Below, piece after piece: positions 11,522 to 20,556 of a DNA stretch of 64,000 bases. Each line of letters starts with the position of its first letter. Position 1 is the first letter of the stretch. Made by a program: the position numbers and the translations under genes. The notes under the pieces were generated by a model. The model saw nothing but the letters and a program-made list of their open reading frames with translations, was not told the origin of the DNA and ran no database searches. Source of the DNA: Methylophaga thalassica (GTDB taxonomy: Bacteria > Pseudomonadota > Gammaproteobacteria > Nitrosococcales > Methylophagaceae). The stretch spans positions 620,001-684,000 of the forward strand of contig NZ_BSND01000003.1 of assembly GCF_030159795.1 (NCBI RefSeq), written 5' to 3'.

Positions 11522-12364
11522 CTATGAAAAACGTAAAGAAAGATCAACGGCTTTAATATCTTTTGTTAGTGCGCCTACTGAGATTCTATCTACACCTGTT
11601 TCTGCAACACGGCGAATATTATCCAAAGTAATATTACCCGAAGCTTCAAGTTCTGCTCGGCCTTGGTTGATAGCAACGGCCTGTTTTAAATCATCAATAC
11701 CAAAATTATCTAACATAATAATATCGACTCCGCTCGCAAGCGCCTGTTCGAGTTCTGAGAAATTTTCAACTTCAACTTCTATTGGTACGCCAGCAGATAG
11801 GGCTTTCGCCTGATTTATAGCATTGCTGATGGAACCCGCTGCCATAATATGATTTTCTTTAATAAGAATACCGTCATATAGACCGACTCTATGATTAAAG
11901 CAGCCACCACATTTTACTGCGAATTTTTGAGCAACACGCCAGCCTGGTAGTGTTTTACGCGTGTCCAATATTTTAACAGGCAACCCTGCTACAGCATCGC
12001 TGTAAATCGAAGAGATTGTTGCGGTGCCGGACAATGTCTGTAAAAAATTCATTGCCGTACGCTCACCTGTTAATAAGGCTCTGGCTGGTCCGTGTAACTC
12101 ACAAATAACCGTATTGGCCTTCACTCGATCACCATCTTGGGCTTTCCAGCTAAGGCTTATTGATGCATCAAGTTGTTTAAAAACGCGTTCAAACCATTGC
12201 ATGCCACAAATTGTTGAATCCTCACGTGTGATTAATGTGGCGTTTGATACTGCATCAATCGGAATCAGATTAGCGGTCAGATCTGCCTGACCAATGTCTT
12301 CAAGCAAAGCAAGTTTAACTTGTGAATCTATAAATGCGTCGGGGAGTGGATTTTCTATGGTCAT
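11522..12364 (-). CDS. nadC: Nicotinate-nucleotide pyrophosphorylase (carboxylating)
   Basis: Converts quinolinate and PRPP to nicotinate mononucleotide, the third step of de novo NAD synthesis. The 280-residue protein shows LLTGERTAMNFLQTLSGTAT, then ILDTRKTLPGWRVAQKFAVK, then the barrel segment IMLDNFG, all family hallmarks. The ATG at 12364 gives the usual N-terminus; a TTG eight codons upstream has no ribosome site. It is a single gene, divergent from ampD; nadA and nadB are not in the window. Confidence 0.96.
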   Translation of the reverse strand: MTIENPLPDAFIDSQVKLALLEDIGQADLTANLIPIDAVSNATLITREDSTICGMQWFERVFKQLDASISLSWKAQDGDRVKANTVICELHGPARALLTGERTAMNFLQTLSGTATISSIYSDAVAGLPVKILDTRKTLPGWRVAQKFAVKCGGCFNHRVGLYDGILIKENHIMAAGSISNAINQAKALSAGVPIEVEVENFSELEQALASGVDIIMLDNFGIDDLKQAVAINQGRAELEASGNITLDNIRRVAETGVDRISVGALTKDIKAVDLSLRFS

Positions 12365-12437
12365 ATCGATAAGGTAATGGCAAATCAAAACAGGTTAACG
12401 TGTGCGGCATGATTAATCTACATAATGAGACGTCTTA

Positions 12438-12995
12438 GTGAAAATAAATAAGCAATCGGGTCTGATCGAAAACGCAATAATTACGCTATCACCTAATTAT
12501 GATAAGCGGCCTGACCAACATGATCTTAGCGGTATTGTGATACACAATATCAGCTTGCCACCTGGTAAGTTTGGCGACACATTTATTGATGATCTGTTTC
12601 TGAATAAGCTGGATTGCTCCGCTCATCCTTACTTCAAGCAGTTAGATGGCTTAAAAGTCTCATCGCATATTTTGATTAGACGTAATGGTGAAGTTGTTCA
12701 GTTTGTACCATTTCATCAACGAGCCTGGCACGCAGGCGTATCGCAGTGGCAAGGAAGGGAAAAGTGTAATGACTTTACTATCGGAATAGAGCTGGAAGGG
12801 TGTGACGACAAACCGTTTGCTGAAGTTCAATACACTGAACTTGTGCAAGTAATAAAAGCATTATGCCACGCCTATCCAAAGCTGACATACGAGAAAATAA
12901 CCGGACATGAGCATATTGCTCCAGGACGGAAAACCGATCCTGGCCCTTATTTTGACTGGCAAAAATTAACAACCATGCTAAAAAGAGAGAAATAA
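12438..12995 (+). CDS. ampD: 1,6-anhydro-N-acetylmuramyl-L-alanine amidase
   Basis: Cytoplasmic zinc amidase that cuts the stem peptide from anhydromuropeptides during cell-wall recycling, indirectly controlling AmpR-type beta-lactamase induction. The 185 residues match AmpD in length and lack a signal peptide. Zinc ligands are visible as His36 in GIVIHNIS, the His of GHEHIAPGRKTDPGP and the Asp of the same motif. The start is GTG at 12438. Divergent nadC-ampD is a common gammaproteobacterial arrangement. No ampE follows; a terminator does. Confidence 0.94.
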   Translation: MKINKQSGLIENAIITLSPNYDKRPDQHDLSGIVIHNISLPPGKFGDTFIDDLFLNKLDCSAHPYFKQLDGLKVSSHILIRRNGEVVQFVPFHQRAWHAGVSQWQGREKCNDFTIGIELEGCDDKPFAEVQYTELVQVIKALCHAYPKLTYEKITGHEHIAPGRKTDPGPYFDWQKLTTMLKREK

Positions 12996-13022
12996 AAAAG
13001 CCGCCTTAAAGGCGGCTTTTTT
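12995..13022. terminator. Bidirectional terminator between ampD and fkpA-like gene
   Basis: The stem AAAAAAGCCGCCTT / GGCGGCTTTTTT has a GC-rich core (GCCGCC) flanked by A and T runs, so it can stop transcripts in both directions. It lies at the convergent ends of ampD and the isomerase gene. Confidence 0.9.
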
Positions 13023-13040
13023 AAGAATCGAAGCAGGCAA

Positions 13041-13724
13041 TTACTTAGTGATTGCAATCAGCTCAATTTCAAAAATTAAGGTTTCGTTTGGACCAATGAG
13101 GTTACCGGCGCCACGTGGACCATAGGCCAGGTTAGCAGGAACAACGATGCGCCATTTTGAACCTTCTTTCATCATTTTTAATGCTTCCTGCCAGCCTTGA
13201 ATAACGCCATTGACAGGGAAGGTAGCTGGTTCGCCACGATCATATGAGCTATCGAAAACGGTACCATCGATTAAAGTACCTTTGTAGTTAGCAATAACTT
13301 TGTCATTTTCTGTCGGAGTGGCGCCATCACCTTCTTTCAGAATTTCATATTGCAGACCACTGTCAGTCGTTACAACACCTTCTTTCTTAGCATTTTTTTC
13401 CATGTAAGCTTTAGCTTCAGCTTGTTTTTCGTTCATGACTTTTGCTAATTCTTGTGCTTTTTGTGCTTGGTAAGCTTGTACAACTTGTTCCGCTGTCGTT
13501 TGATCAAGTTGTGGTTTTTGGCCAGCCAGCATATCTGCTACACCCGCTTTAAATGCTTCAATATCAAGATCCACACCTTCTTGCATCATATTCTGACCAA
13601 CTTGAATACCAAAGATGTAACTAATTTTTTGTTTATCTGTATCTAATGTTGTGGCGTTGTCAGCTGCCATTACGTTTGCTCCAAATAATAGTAAAGGTAA
13701 AATCGCGAGTGTTTTTAATTTCAT
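13041..13724 (-). CDS. fkpA: FKBP-type peptidyl-prolyl isomerase, FkpA/Mip family, secreted
   Basis: Periplasmic folding helper catalysing proline isomerisation. The 227 residues contain a signal peptide (cleaved near NVMA-ADNA), an N-terminal helical dimerisation domain (about 30-110) and a C-terminal FKBP domain (about 120-227) with GTLIDGTVFDSSYDRGEPATF, the core GWQEALKMMKEGSKWRI and the AYGPRGAG loop. This architecture is that of FkpA and Mip; the exact orthologue is not certain. An upstream repeat resembles a sigma-E type -35 element, see the separate entry. Confidence 0.9.
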   Translation of the reverse strand: MKLKTLAILPLLLFGANVMAADNATTLDTDKQKISYIFGIQVGQNMMQEGVDLDIEAFKAGVADMLAGQKPQLDQTTAEQVVQAYQAQKAQELAKVMNEKQAEAKAYMEKNAKKEGVVTTDSGLQYEILKEGDGATPTENDKVIANYKGTLIDGTVFDSSYDRGEPATFPVNGVIQGWQEALKMMKEGSKWRIVVPANLAYGPRGAGNLIGPNETLIFEIELIAITK

Positions 13725-13762
13725 ATAATGCTCTCAATGTATAGATAAGGTGTGTGCCCGAT

Positions 13763-13811
13763 TTAGTACAATGCTCTGCCTTAAAAGTTCATTAGCATAG
13801 GCTAAAAGTTC
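13763..13811 (-). promoter_or_regulatory. Repeat GAACTTTTA x2, possible sigma-E-like promoter of the isomerase
   Basis: On the minus strand GAACTTTTA occurs twice, at 13811-13803 and 13790-13782, exactly 21 bases apart. The proximal GAACTT is followed after 17 bases by ACTAA (13767-13763), similar to the envelope-stress sigma-E pattern AACTT-N16-TCTRA with one mismatch. In E. coli fkpA belongs to that regulon, so the reading is plausible. The repeat could equally be an activator site. Confidence 0.35.
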
Positions 13812-13875
13812 AATACCATACGCTAAATCCACAATATTTTCACGACTACAATGAGCTAATAACTGAGAAAAACAC

Positions 13876-13904
13876 TTGGTTATTGCTTTAATTGATACTA
13901 TAAT
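13876..13904 (+). promoter_or_regulatory. SUF operon promoter
   Basis: A -35-like TTGGTT (13876-13881), a 17-base spacer and a perfect TATAAT (13899-13904) precede the regulator gene. Transcription would start near 13911, giving a very short leader containing AGGAGG. Confidence 0.7.
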
Positions 13905-13912
13905 AGTACCAA
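13892..13912 (+). promoter_or_regulatory. Inverted repeat over the -10 box: likely SUF repressor operator
   Basis: TTGATACTA and TAGTACCAA form a 9-base inverted repeat with one mismatch around a 3-base centre. The repeat covers the TATAAT box and the start point. Rrf2 regulators bind such dyads, and the first gene of the operon is an Rrf2 protein with three cluster-ligand cysteines, so iron-sulfur-dependent autorepression is inferred. Confidence 0.6.
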
Positions 13913-13927
13913 TTAGGAGGTGCACCA

Positions 13928-14419
13928 ATGTTGCGAATGGGAAAATTGACAGATTATGGCATTGTGCTGATGAGCTATTTTGCCTCAAATCTTCAACTTC
14001 AACATAGTGCACATGCTATTGCTGAAGCAGTAAAAGTACCACTGCCAACGGTAAGAAAAGTTTTAAAGTTATTGTCTCATTCAGGGCTGTTAAAGTCTGA
14101 ACGCGGCGTAATGGGCGGCTATAGTCTGAGTCGTCAAGCTGATGAGATTACCATTGCAGAAATTATTACAGCGATAGAAGGACCGATTGCTTTGACCGAG
14201 TGTGTCAGCAGTGATAGCCACTGTGATCAGGAAACGCACTGTGCCGTACAGACTAATTGGACCAAAATTAATGATGCCGTTTTTCAGGCATTAGACGAAG
14301 TAAAACTATCGGATATGCTGACACCACAGACTTCACTGGGTATCAGCCCGATCAGATTCTATTCATCTTATAACGAGGTGAATAAAACAACTTTACAGGA
14401 TGGTGAGTTCCATGACTGA
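13928..14419 (+). CDS. Rrf2-family SUF operon regulator with iron-sulfur ligands
   Basis: A 163-residue winged-helix regulator, similar to IscR and to the SUF regulators of Xanthomonas-type operons. The N-terminal HTH ([16 protein letters not shown], then [17 protein letters not shown]) is followed by [11 protein letters not shown], the wing. Cys92, Cys99 and Cys105 match in number and spacing the [2Fe-2S] ligand cysteines of IscR. It heads the SUF operon and probably senses cluster status to adjust synthesis. The ATG at 13928 follows AGGAGG. Its end overlaps the sufB start by 8 bases. Confidence 0.9.
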   Translation: MLRMGKLTDYGIVLMSYFASNLQLQHSAHAIAEAVKVPLPTVRKVLKLLSHSGLLKSERGVMGGYSLSRQADEITIAEIITAIEGPIALTECVSSDSHCDQETHCAVQTNWTKINDAVFQALDEVKLSDMLTPQTSLGISPIRFYSSYNEVNKTTLQDGEFHD

Positions 14420-15860
14420 ACAAAGTCAACAACTTGAAGCGATTACACAGAAAGAATACAAAGCAGGGTTTGTCACTGATATTGAAGTAGATAGCCTGCC
14501 GCCGGGTTTGAATGAGGATGTGATCAAACAAATATCACTCATCAAAAATGAACCTGACTGGATGCTCGAATGGCGTTTAGAAGCGTATCGTCACTGGTTA
14601 ACTATGGAAACGCCAGAGTGGGCTCATGTCCATTATCCGGCTATCAACTATCAGGAAATCAGTTATTACTCTGCACCAAAGAAAAAAACTGATGGTCCTA
14701 AAAGTCTGGATGAAGTCGATCCTGAACTGTTAAAAACCTATGAAAAACTCGGTGTCCCATTAGATGAGAGAGCGCGTCTTGCTGGTGTGGCTGTTGATGC
14801 CGTTTTTGATAGTGTCTCTGTTTCCAATACATTCAAGGATAAATTAGCTGAAGAAGGCATCTTGTTTATGCCTATTTCAGAAGCGATTCAGGAACATCCT
14901 GAATTAGTGAAAAAATATATTGGTAGCGTCGTTCCACATAAAGATAACTTTTATGCCGCGCTGAACTCGGCGGTATTCACTGATGGCTCGTTTGTTTATA
15001 TTCCTAAAGGTGTGCGTTGCCCAATGGAATTATCAACCTACTTCCGTATCAACGCCGCCAATACTGGACAATTTGAACGTACATTAATCATTGCTGATGA
15101 TGATGCTTATGTCAGTTATCTGGAAGGCTGTACCGCACCAATGCGTGATGAAAATCAGCTCCATGCCGCGGTTGTGGAATTGGTGGCAATGGACCGTGCT
15201 GAAATCAAGTATTCGACAGTTCAAAACTGGTACCCCGGTGATGAAAATGGCAAAGGTGGTATCTATAACTTTGTGACAAAACGTGCTGCATGCCGTGGTG
15301 AGTCATCAAAAGTCTCCTGGACACAGGTAGAAACCGGTTCTGCTATTACCTGGAAATATCCGAGCGTTGTTTTGCAAGGTGATAATTCAGTTGGTGAATT
15401 CTATTCAGTTGCCGTCACCAATAATATGCAGCAAGCCGATACGGGTACCAAGATGATTCATCTGGGTAAAAACACCAGTTCAACGATCATTTCCAAAGGT
15501 ATCTCGGCTGGTCGTTCACAAAATGCTTATCGAGGTCTGGTACGAATTGGACCTAACGCGGAAAACGCTCGCAACTATACCGAGTGTGACTCTTTATTAA
15601 TGAGTGATACCTGTGGTGCGCATACTTTTCCTTATATCGAAGTGAAAAATCCGACTGCAAAAGTTGAACATGAGGCATCCACATCGAAAATCAGTGAAGA
15701 CCAACTGTTTTACTGTAAACAGCGTGGATTAGATGCAGAAGATGCTGTGTCGATGATCGTGAATGGTTTTTGTAAACAAGTCATACGTGAATTACCAATG
15801 GAATTCGCGGTAGAAGCACAAAATCTACTCGGTTTGTCATTAGAAGGTTCCGTGGGTTAA
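14412..15860 (+). CDS. sufB: Fe-S cluster assembly scaffold subunit SufB
   Basis: Core subunit of the SufBC2D scaffold on which iron-sulfur clusters are built. The 482 residues are full length for SufB. The family's [25 protein letters not shown] and C-terminal [13 protein letters not shown] are present. An ATG at 14400 is also in frame, but GGTGAG at 14402-14407 is the only ribosome site and points to the ATG at 14412. It overlaps the regulator gene, which implies coupled expression. Confidence 0.96.
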   Translation: MTEQSQQLEAITQKEYKAGFVTDIEVDSLPPGLNEDVIKQISLIKNEPDWMLEWRLEAYRHWLTMETPEWAHVHYPAINYQEISYYSAPKKKTDGPKSLDEVDPELLKTYEKLGVPLDERARLAGVAVDAVFDSVSVSNTFKDKLAEEGILFMPISEAIQEHPELVKKYIGSVVPHKDNFYAALNSAVFTDGSFVYIPKGVRCPMELSTYFRINAANTGQFERTLIIADDDAYVSYLEGCTAPMRDENQLHAAVVELVAMDRAEIKYSTVQNWYPGDENGKGGIYNFVTKRAACRGESSKVSWTQVETGSAITWKYPSVVLQGDNSVGEFYSVAVTNNMQQADTGTKMIHLGKNTSSTIISKGISAGRSQNAYRGLVRIGPNAENARNYTECDSLLMSDTCGAHTFPYIEVKNPTAKVEHEASTSKISEDQLFYCKQRGLDAEDAVSMIVNGFCKQVIRELPMEFAVEAQNLLGLSLEGSVG

Positions 15861-15908
15861 ACCATAAGAGAACTGCCAAACAATATTCAGAAATTTTAGA
15901 GAGTGAAG

Positions 15909-16670
15909 ATGTTAACAATTAAAAATTTACACGCCAGCGTTGATGGCAAAGAAATTCTTCGCGGTATTGACCTGACAGTGAACCCTGGTGAAATCCATGC
16001 GATCATGGGCCCTAATGGTGCTGGTAAAAGTACGCTGTCGAATGTTCTTGCCGGACGTGATGGTTACGAAATTACCCAAGGTGAAGTCATCTATAAAGGT
16101 GAAAACTTATTAGATCTTGAGCCTGAAGAACGTGCGCAACGTGGTGTTTTTCTGGCGTTCCAATATCCGGTAGAAATTCCTGGTGTCAGTAATGTTTATT
16201 TGCTGAAAGCGGCTTTGAATGCCGTGCGTAAATATCAGGGCCTGGAAGAAGTCGACGCGATGGATTTCTTAACACTGGTTCGTGAAAAAATGAAACTGGT
16301 TAAGATGAATGAAGAATTCCTTCACCGTAACGTTAACGAAGGTTTTTCTGGTGGTGAGAAAAAACGTAATGAAATTCTGCAAATGGCGGTATTAGAGCCG
16401 GCATTAGCGATTCTTGATGAAACCGATTCAGGACTGGATATTGATGCATTACGTACCGTTTCAGAAGGCGTGAATGCGCTTCGTGCTGAAGATCGTTCTA
16501 TCGTGATGATTACCCACTACCAGCGCTTATTAGATCATATTGTTCCTGATTTTGTTCATGTGTTATCTGAAGGACGTATCGTTAAATCAGGTGATAAAGA
16601 ACTGGCAAAAGAATTGGAAAAATCAGGTTATAGCTGGATTCATGATGCGCCTGAAGGTGAGACTGCATGA
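15909..16670 (+). CDS. sufC: Fe-S cluster assembly ATPase SufC
   Basis: ABC-type ATPase that drives conformational change of the SufBCD scaffold; it is cytoplasmic and has no membrane partner. The 253 residues contain Walker A ([12 protein letters not shown]), the ABC signature [11 protein letters not shown] and Walker B ([12 protein letters not shown], with the SufC-typical DETDSGLD). The ATG at 15909 gives [11 protein letters not shown] as in other SufC proteins; a GTG two codons earlier is possible. sufD overlaps its end by 4 bases. Confidence 0.97.
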   Translation: MLTIKNLHASVDGKEILRGIDLTVNPGEIHAIMGPNGAGKSTLSNVLAGRDGYEITQGEVIYKGENLLDLEPEERAQRGVFLAFQYPVEIPGVSNVYLLKAALNAVRKYQGLEEVDAMDFLTLVREKMKLVKMNEEFLHRNVNEGFSGGEKKRNEILQMAVLEPALAILDETDSGLDIDALRTVSEGVNALRAEDRSIVMITHYQRLLDHIVPDFVHVLSEGRIVKSGDKELAKELEKSGYSWIHDAPEGETA

Positions 16671-17971
16671 AACAGTTAACGGATATCACAACACCATTTG
16701 ACGATATCGCCGCGACTCAGACTTTACCCGGTCAAGAGCTTGATTGGTTGCAGCAGTTGCGCCAACAAGCCCGTGCGCAATTTCAGCGTCAAGGATTACC
16801 CTCTAAAAAAGTTGAAGACTGGAAATACACGTCTTTATGGGCTTTATCTCAAGAGGCATTCACACACGAAGCTGCTGCGAGCCAGTTGGATGAAATGCGT
16901 TGTTCACAGGTCGCATTACTGGAAACTGCCTATCGCTTAGTCATTGTTGATGGCCAATTCAGTGCTGAGTTATCACATCTGGATTGTCTAGAGACTGGAC
17001 TCACTGTAGAGCCGCTTTCACAGGCCTTTTCTAAAACAAAATCAGTGTTAGGTCAGCAGGTGACGCTTGAAAAAGCTGGCTTGAATGCCCTGAATACGAT
17101 GTTGATGACCGAAGGTGCCTATATTCAGGTCACTGCGAATACCAATGTGTCTAAGCCGGTAGAGTTGCTGGTGATTAATACCGGTGAAACCGATAAACTG
17201 GCTACACATTTACGTCATGTGATCGATATCGCTGAAGATGCTGAATTAACACTGGTCGAGCATTATGTCAGCCTAGCTGATAACAGCGTTGGATTGACAG
17301 ATGTCATTTCAGAAGTGAACTTGGCAGAAAAGGCTCATTTGAGTCATTTCAAATTACAGCATGAGTCCTTGTCTCATTATCATATAGCGACATTGGCCGG
17401 TAAGCAGGCGAGCAGCAGTGTCTGGCATACCAATAATATTTCTCTAGGGGCTAAACTGGCGAGAAATGATATTCATAGCCAGCTATTGGGTGAGCAGGCC
17501 CATGTGACAATGGATGGCTTATATCTGGTTGCTGGAAAGCAACATGTCGATAACCACACACGCATCGATCATGCTGTGCCCAATACCACTAGTGAAGAGA
17601 TCTACAAAGGCGTGTTGGATGGTGATAGCCATGCCGTCTTTAACGGCAAAGTTATCGTGCATAAAGATGCACAGAAAACAGATGCGAATCAGAGTAACCG
17701 TAATTTACTGCTGTCGCGCACTTGTGAAATTGATACCAAGCCTGAAATGGAAATTTATGCTGATGACGTCAAATGCGGTCACGGTAGTACCGTTGGTCAG
17801 TTGGACGAACAGCAATTATTTTTCCTGCGTGCGCGTGGCATGAATGAAACCAGTGCTCGAAGCTTATTGACCTATGCGTTTGCTGTGGAAGTGCTGCAAC
17901 GAATTTCAGATATGCCGATTCGCCAGGCCTTATCAAACGTGATCGAAACGCGATTACCGCGAGGTGCGTAA
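16667..17971 (+). CDS. sufD: Fe-S cluster assembly protein SufD
   Basis: Partner of SufB in the SufBC2D scaffold. The 434 residues carry an N-terminal helical region and a right-handed beta-helix core. Family segments visible are [13 protein letters not shown] near the N-terminus, [21 protein letters not shown] and the C-terminal [26 protein letters not shown] overlap with sufC indicates translational coupling. Confidence 0.95.
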   Translation: MKQLTDITTPFDDIAATQTLPGQELDWLQQLRQQARAQFQRQGLPSKKVEDWKYTSLWALSQEAFTHEAAASQLDEMRCSQVALLETAYRLVIVDGQFSAELSHLDCLETGLTVEPLSQAFSKTKSVLGQQVTLEKAGLNALNTMLMTEGAYIQVTANTNVSKPVELLVINTGETDKLATHLRHVIDIAEDAELTLVEHYVSLADNSVGLTDVISEVNLAEKAHLSHFKLQHESLSHYHIATLAGKQASSSVWHTNNISLGAKLARNDIHSQLLGEQAHVTMDGLYLVAGKQHVDNHTRIDHAVPNTTSEEIYKGVLDGDSHAVFNGKVIVHKDAQKTDANQSNRNLLLSRTCEIDTKPEMEIYADDVKCGHGSTVGQLDEQQLFFLRARGMNETSARSLLTYAFAVEVLQRISDMPIRQALSNVIETRLPRGA

Positions 17972-17974
17972 GTT

Positions 17975-19234
17975 ATGACGCAATCTACTCATAATTTGGT
18001 CGATACAATGCTGAATGATTTTGACATTGCTGCTATTCGTCGTGATTTTCCAATCCTGAATCAGCAAATTAACGGACATCCTTTAGTCTACTTAGACAAT
18101 GCCGCGAGCAGCCAAAAACCTGTTCAAGTCATTGATGCCGTGGATCAGTATTATCGGCTTGATAATGCTAATGTCCATCGTGGTGTGCATAGACTGAGTC
18201 AACGCGCCACAGATGCTTATGAAGGTGCCAGAAGCAAAATAAGAGGCTTCCTGAACGCGAAGTCGGATAAAGAAATTATCTTTGTTCGCGGTGCAACAGA
18301 AGCTATTAATTTAGTGGCTCAAAGTTTTGTCAGGCCCCAACTGCAAGCGGGTGATGAGATTCTTATCAGTTACCTTGAGCATCATGCCAATATTGTGCCG
18401 TGGCAAATGGTCTGTGAACAGACTGGGGCTACGTTAAAGATCATCCCGATGACAGAATCAGGTGAGCTGAATTTGTCCGGATTGGATGAGCTGCTGACCG
18501 ACAAAACCAAAATCATGGCTGTTGGCCAAGTCTCTAATGCATTAGGTACGGTAAATCCGGTCAAACAAATGACGGAAAAAGCCAAAGCTAAAGGCATCCC
18601 TGTATTGATTGACGGCGCACAAGCGGTGCCACATATGCAAGTTGATGTGCAGGAGTTGGATTGTGACTTTTATGTGTTTTCAGGCCATAAAATGTTTGCA
18701 CCAACGGGGATTGGGGCTTTATACGGTAAACAAGCCTTATTAGAAGCCATGCCGCCATGGCAAGGTGGTGGCGATATGATTCTTTCTGTGAGTTTTGACC
18801 ACACAGAATACAACGCATTACCGTATAAATTTGAAGCCGGTACCCCGCATATCGCCGGTGCAGTGGGCTTAGGGGCGGCTATTGATTACATGCAGTCAAT
18901 CGGTATTGAAAAAATCGCCGCCTACGAACACGCCCTGCTTGAATTAGCCACGGATAAATTATCGGCTATTGATGGCGTCAGGATCGTTGGTACAGCGGAA
19001 CACAAAGCCAGTGTTTTATCGTTTCTGATTGAAGATGTTCATCCTCATGATGTGGGTACTATTTTTGATCAGCAAGGTGTTGCTATACGTGCTGGCCATC
19101 ACTGTGCTCAACCTGTTATGCAATATTATGGTATTGCTGCCACAGCACGCGCTTCATTTGCTTTCTACAATACTGAACAGGAAATTGACGCGCTGGTTAA
19201 AGCTATTCACACCACACAGGAGTTGTTTGCCTGA
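17975..19234 (+). CDS. sufS: Cysteine desulfurase SufS
   Basis: PLP-dependent enzyme that takes sulfur from cysteine and passes it as persulfide to SufU. The protein has 419 residues. The PLP lysine is in DFYVFSGHKMFAPTGIG, and the active-site cysteine in IRAGHHCAQPVMQYYG. The N-terminal LVYLDNAASSQKP is typical of the class II (SufS) group. The operon has no sufE, so the neighbouring SufU is the likely sulfur acceptor. Confidence 0.96.
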   Translation: MTQSTHNLVDTMLNDFDIAAIRRDFPILNQQINGHPLVYLDNAASSQKPVQVIDAVDQYYRLDNANVHRGVHRLSQRATDAYEGARSKIRGFLNAKSDKEIIFVRGATEAINLVAQSFVRPQLQAGDEILISYLEHHANIVPWQMVCEQTGATLKIIPMTESGELNLSGLDELLTDKTKIMAVGQVSNALGTVNPVKQMTEKAKAKGIPVLIDGAQAVPHMQVDVQELDCDFYVFSGHKMFAPTGIGALYGKQALLEAMPPWQGGGDMILSVSFDHTEYNALPYKFEAGTPHIAGAVGLGAAIDYMQSIGIEKIAAYEHALLELATDKLSAIDGVRIVGTAEHKASVLSFLIEDVHPHDVGTIFDQQGVAIRAGHHCAQPVMQYYGIAATARASFAFYNTEQEIDALVKAIHTTQELFA

Positions 19235-19680
19235 TGAGTGATTTACGAGATCTCTATCAACAAGTGATCATGGATCACAAGAAAAAGCCGCGTAACTTCA
19301 GAGAAATTACCGATGCGAATCATATGGCACATGGTAATAACCCCTTATGTGGTGATGCTTTAGTTGTCTATGTAAAACTTAATGGCGATGTCATTGAAGA
19401 CATCAGTTTTCAGGGCAGTGGCTGTGCGATTTCAGTAGCATCAGCGTCTTTAATGACGGAAACCCTGAAAGGGAAAACCCTAGCCGATGCTGAGGCACTT
19501 TATGAAGATGTTCATAAAGCTCTAACCGGTGATAAAGATGCTGTTGAGCTTACTGGCAAATTACAGGTGTTGGCAGGGGTAAAAGAGTTTCCTGCGCGCG
19601 TTAAATGCGCCACATTGTCCTGGCATACCGTTCATGCCGCAGTTGACAATGATCACGATATTTCAGTTTCTACAGAGTAA
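19234..19680 (+). CDS. sufU: Sulfur-transfer protein SufU
   Basis: Zinc-dependent sulfurtransferase that accepts persulfide sulfur from SufS. The 148 residues hold Cys39 and Asp41 (NPLCGDA), Cys64 (GSGCAIS) and Cys125 (RVKCATLSW), the four zinc and transfer positions known for SufU. The insert length between the second and third Cys matches SufU rather than classical IscU scaffolds. Its start overlaps the sufS stop by one base. Confidence 0.92.
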   Translation: MSDLRDLYQQVIMDHKKKPRNFREITDANHMAHGNNPLCGDALVVYVKLNGDVIEDISFQGSGCAISVASASLMTETLKGKTLADAEALYEDVHKALTGDKDAVELTGKLQVLAGVKEFPARVKCATLSWHTVHAAVDNDHDISVSTE

Positions 19681-19692
19681 AAGGGCAGGTTT

Positions 19693-20022
19693 ATGAACGA
19701 TCAATATCAAATCAGCCCGGAACAGTTAAAAGAAGATGTGATAGATGTATTAAAGACCATCTATGATCCGGAAATCCCGATTAATATTTACGAGCTGGGC
19801 CTGATTTACGATATTCAAATCAGTACCTCAGGTAATGTAAATATCGATATGACTCTGACTGCACCAGGTTGTCCTGTTGCTCAGTCATTTCCAGGTGATG
19901 TCGAATCCAGGGTAATGTCTGTTCCCGGTGTAAAAAAAGCGCACGTGGAATTGGTGTGGGAGCCTCAATGGACCAAAGATATGATGACTGAAGCGGCGCA
20001 GTTACAACTGGGCATGTTTTAG
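19693..20022 (+). CDS. sufT: SUF-associated MIP18/DUF59 protein SufT
   Basis: Small 109-residue protein of the MIP18/PaaD-like family that assists iron-sulfur protein maturation. Family features seen are DVLKTIYDPEIPINIYELGLIYDI and the Cys-containing TLTAPGCPVAQSFP. It is the last gene of the operon and is followed by a strong terminator. SufT-type assignment rests on family and location in the SUF operon. Confidence 0.92.
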   Translation: MNDQYQISPEQLKEDVIDVLKTIYDPEIPINIYELGLIYDIQISTSGNVNIDMTLTAPGCPVAQSFPGDVESRVMSVPGVKKAHVELVWEPQWTKDMMTEAAQLQLGMF

Positions 20023-20047
20023 CACAAACATCATAATTTATCATGAC

Positions 20048-20090
20048 AAAAAGGCCTGTGATGATAAATCAGTCATCACAGGCCTTTTTT
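20048..20090 (+). terminator. Terminator of the SUF operon
   Basis: A 17-base-pair stem (AAAAAGGCCTGTGATGA / TCATCACAGGCCTTTTT) with an 8-base loop and terminal T run lies 26 bases after sufT. A runs on the left side let it work for the minus strand as well, where a small gene ends at 20135. Confidence 0.92.
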
Positions 20091-20134
20091 ATTCCTTGGT
20101 ATTTATCTGTGTAGTTTTGTTAGCAGAGCTTATG

Positions 20135-20338
20135 TTACTCGTTTGATGGCTGCTGCGGCGTATCAATAACAAATCGATATTGTTTTCCACAGTGTAGAAT
20201 AACTTCCTTTTGTTGGCGTTTGAGTATTCGCATTTCTATTTTAATTTCACCAAACCCATCATGAGTTAGTACATCATCAAATAACTCGAGTAATTTGTTT
20301 TTGACCTTATCAGTCTTAATATCTTTTATTTCACTCAT
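20135..20338 (-). CDS. Small hypothetical protein, 67 residues
   Basis: I do not recognise this protein. It begins MSEIKDIKTDKVKNKLLELF and has a charged N-terminal helix, then a GFGEIKIEMRILKRQQKEV stretch that looks like two beta strands, a single Cys in LHCGKQYRF, and a Pro/Gln tail. There is no signal peptide or membrane segment, so it should be cytoplasmic. It stands alone between the SUF terminator and the sensor kinase gene. No good ribosome site is visible before the ATG at 20338. Regular amphipathic composition supports a real gene, but only moderately. Confidence 0.5.
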   Translation of the reverse strand: MSEIKDIKTDKVKNKLLELFDDVLTHDGFGEIKIEMRILKRQQKEVILHCGKQYRFVIDTPQQPSNE

Positions 20339-20556
20339 TCAGGCTATTCAGGTTGTTATGATTAACTGCCAATGTTAGGTGTCTGTAGATGTAAGTGTTA
20401 TAGGAAGAATTCCTTTTTTTGTGAATAACAGAAAGTAGTATTAAAAACCGTCGGTGCTTAAGTTCTATTTTCAGTTATTAATGTGTAAATCATGTTATGA
20501 ACAAGACCAAGAATACTGGCGTCGAAGTGAATGACTTACCCGTGGAGCCGTAAAGG

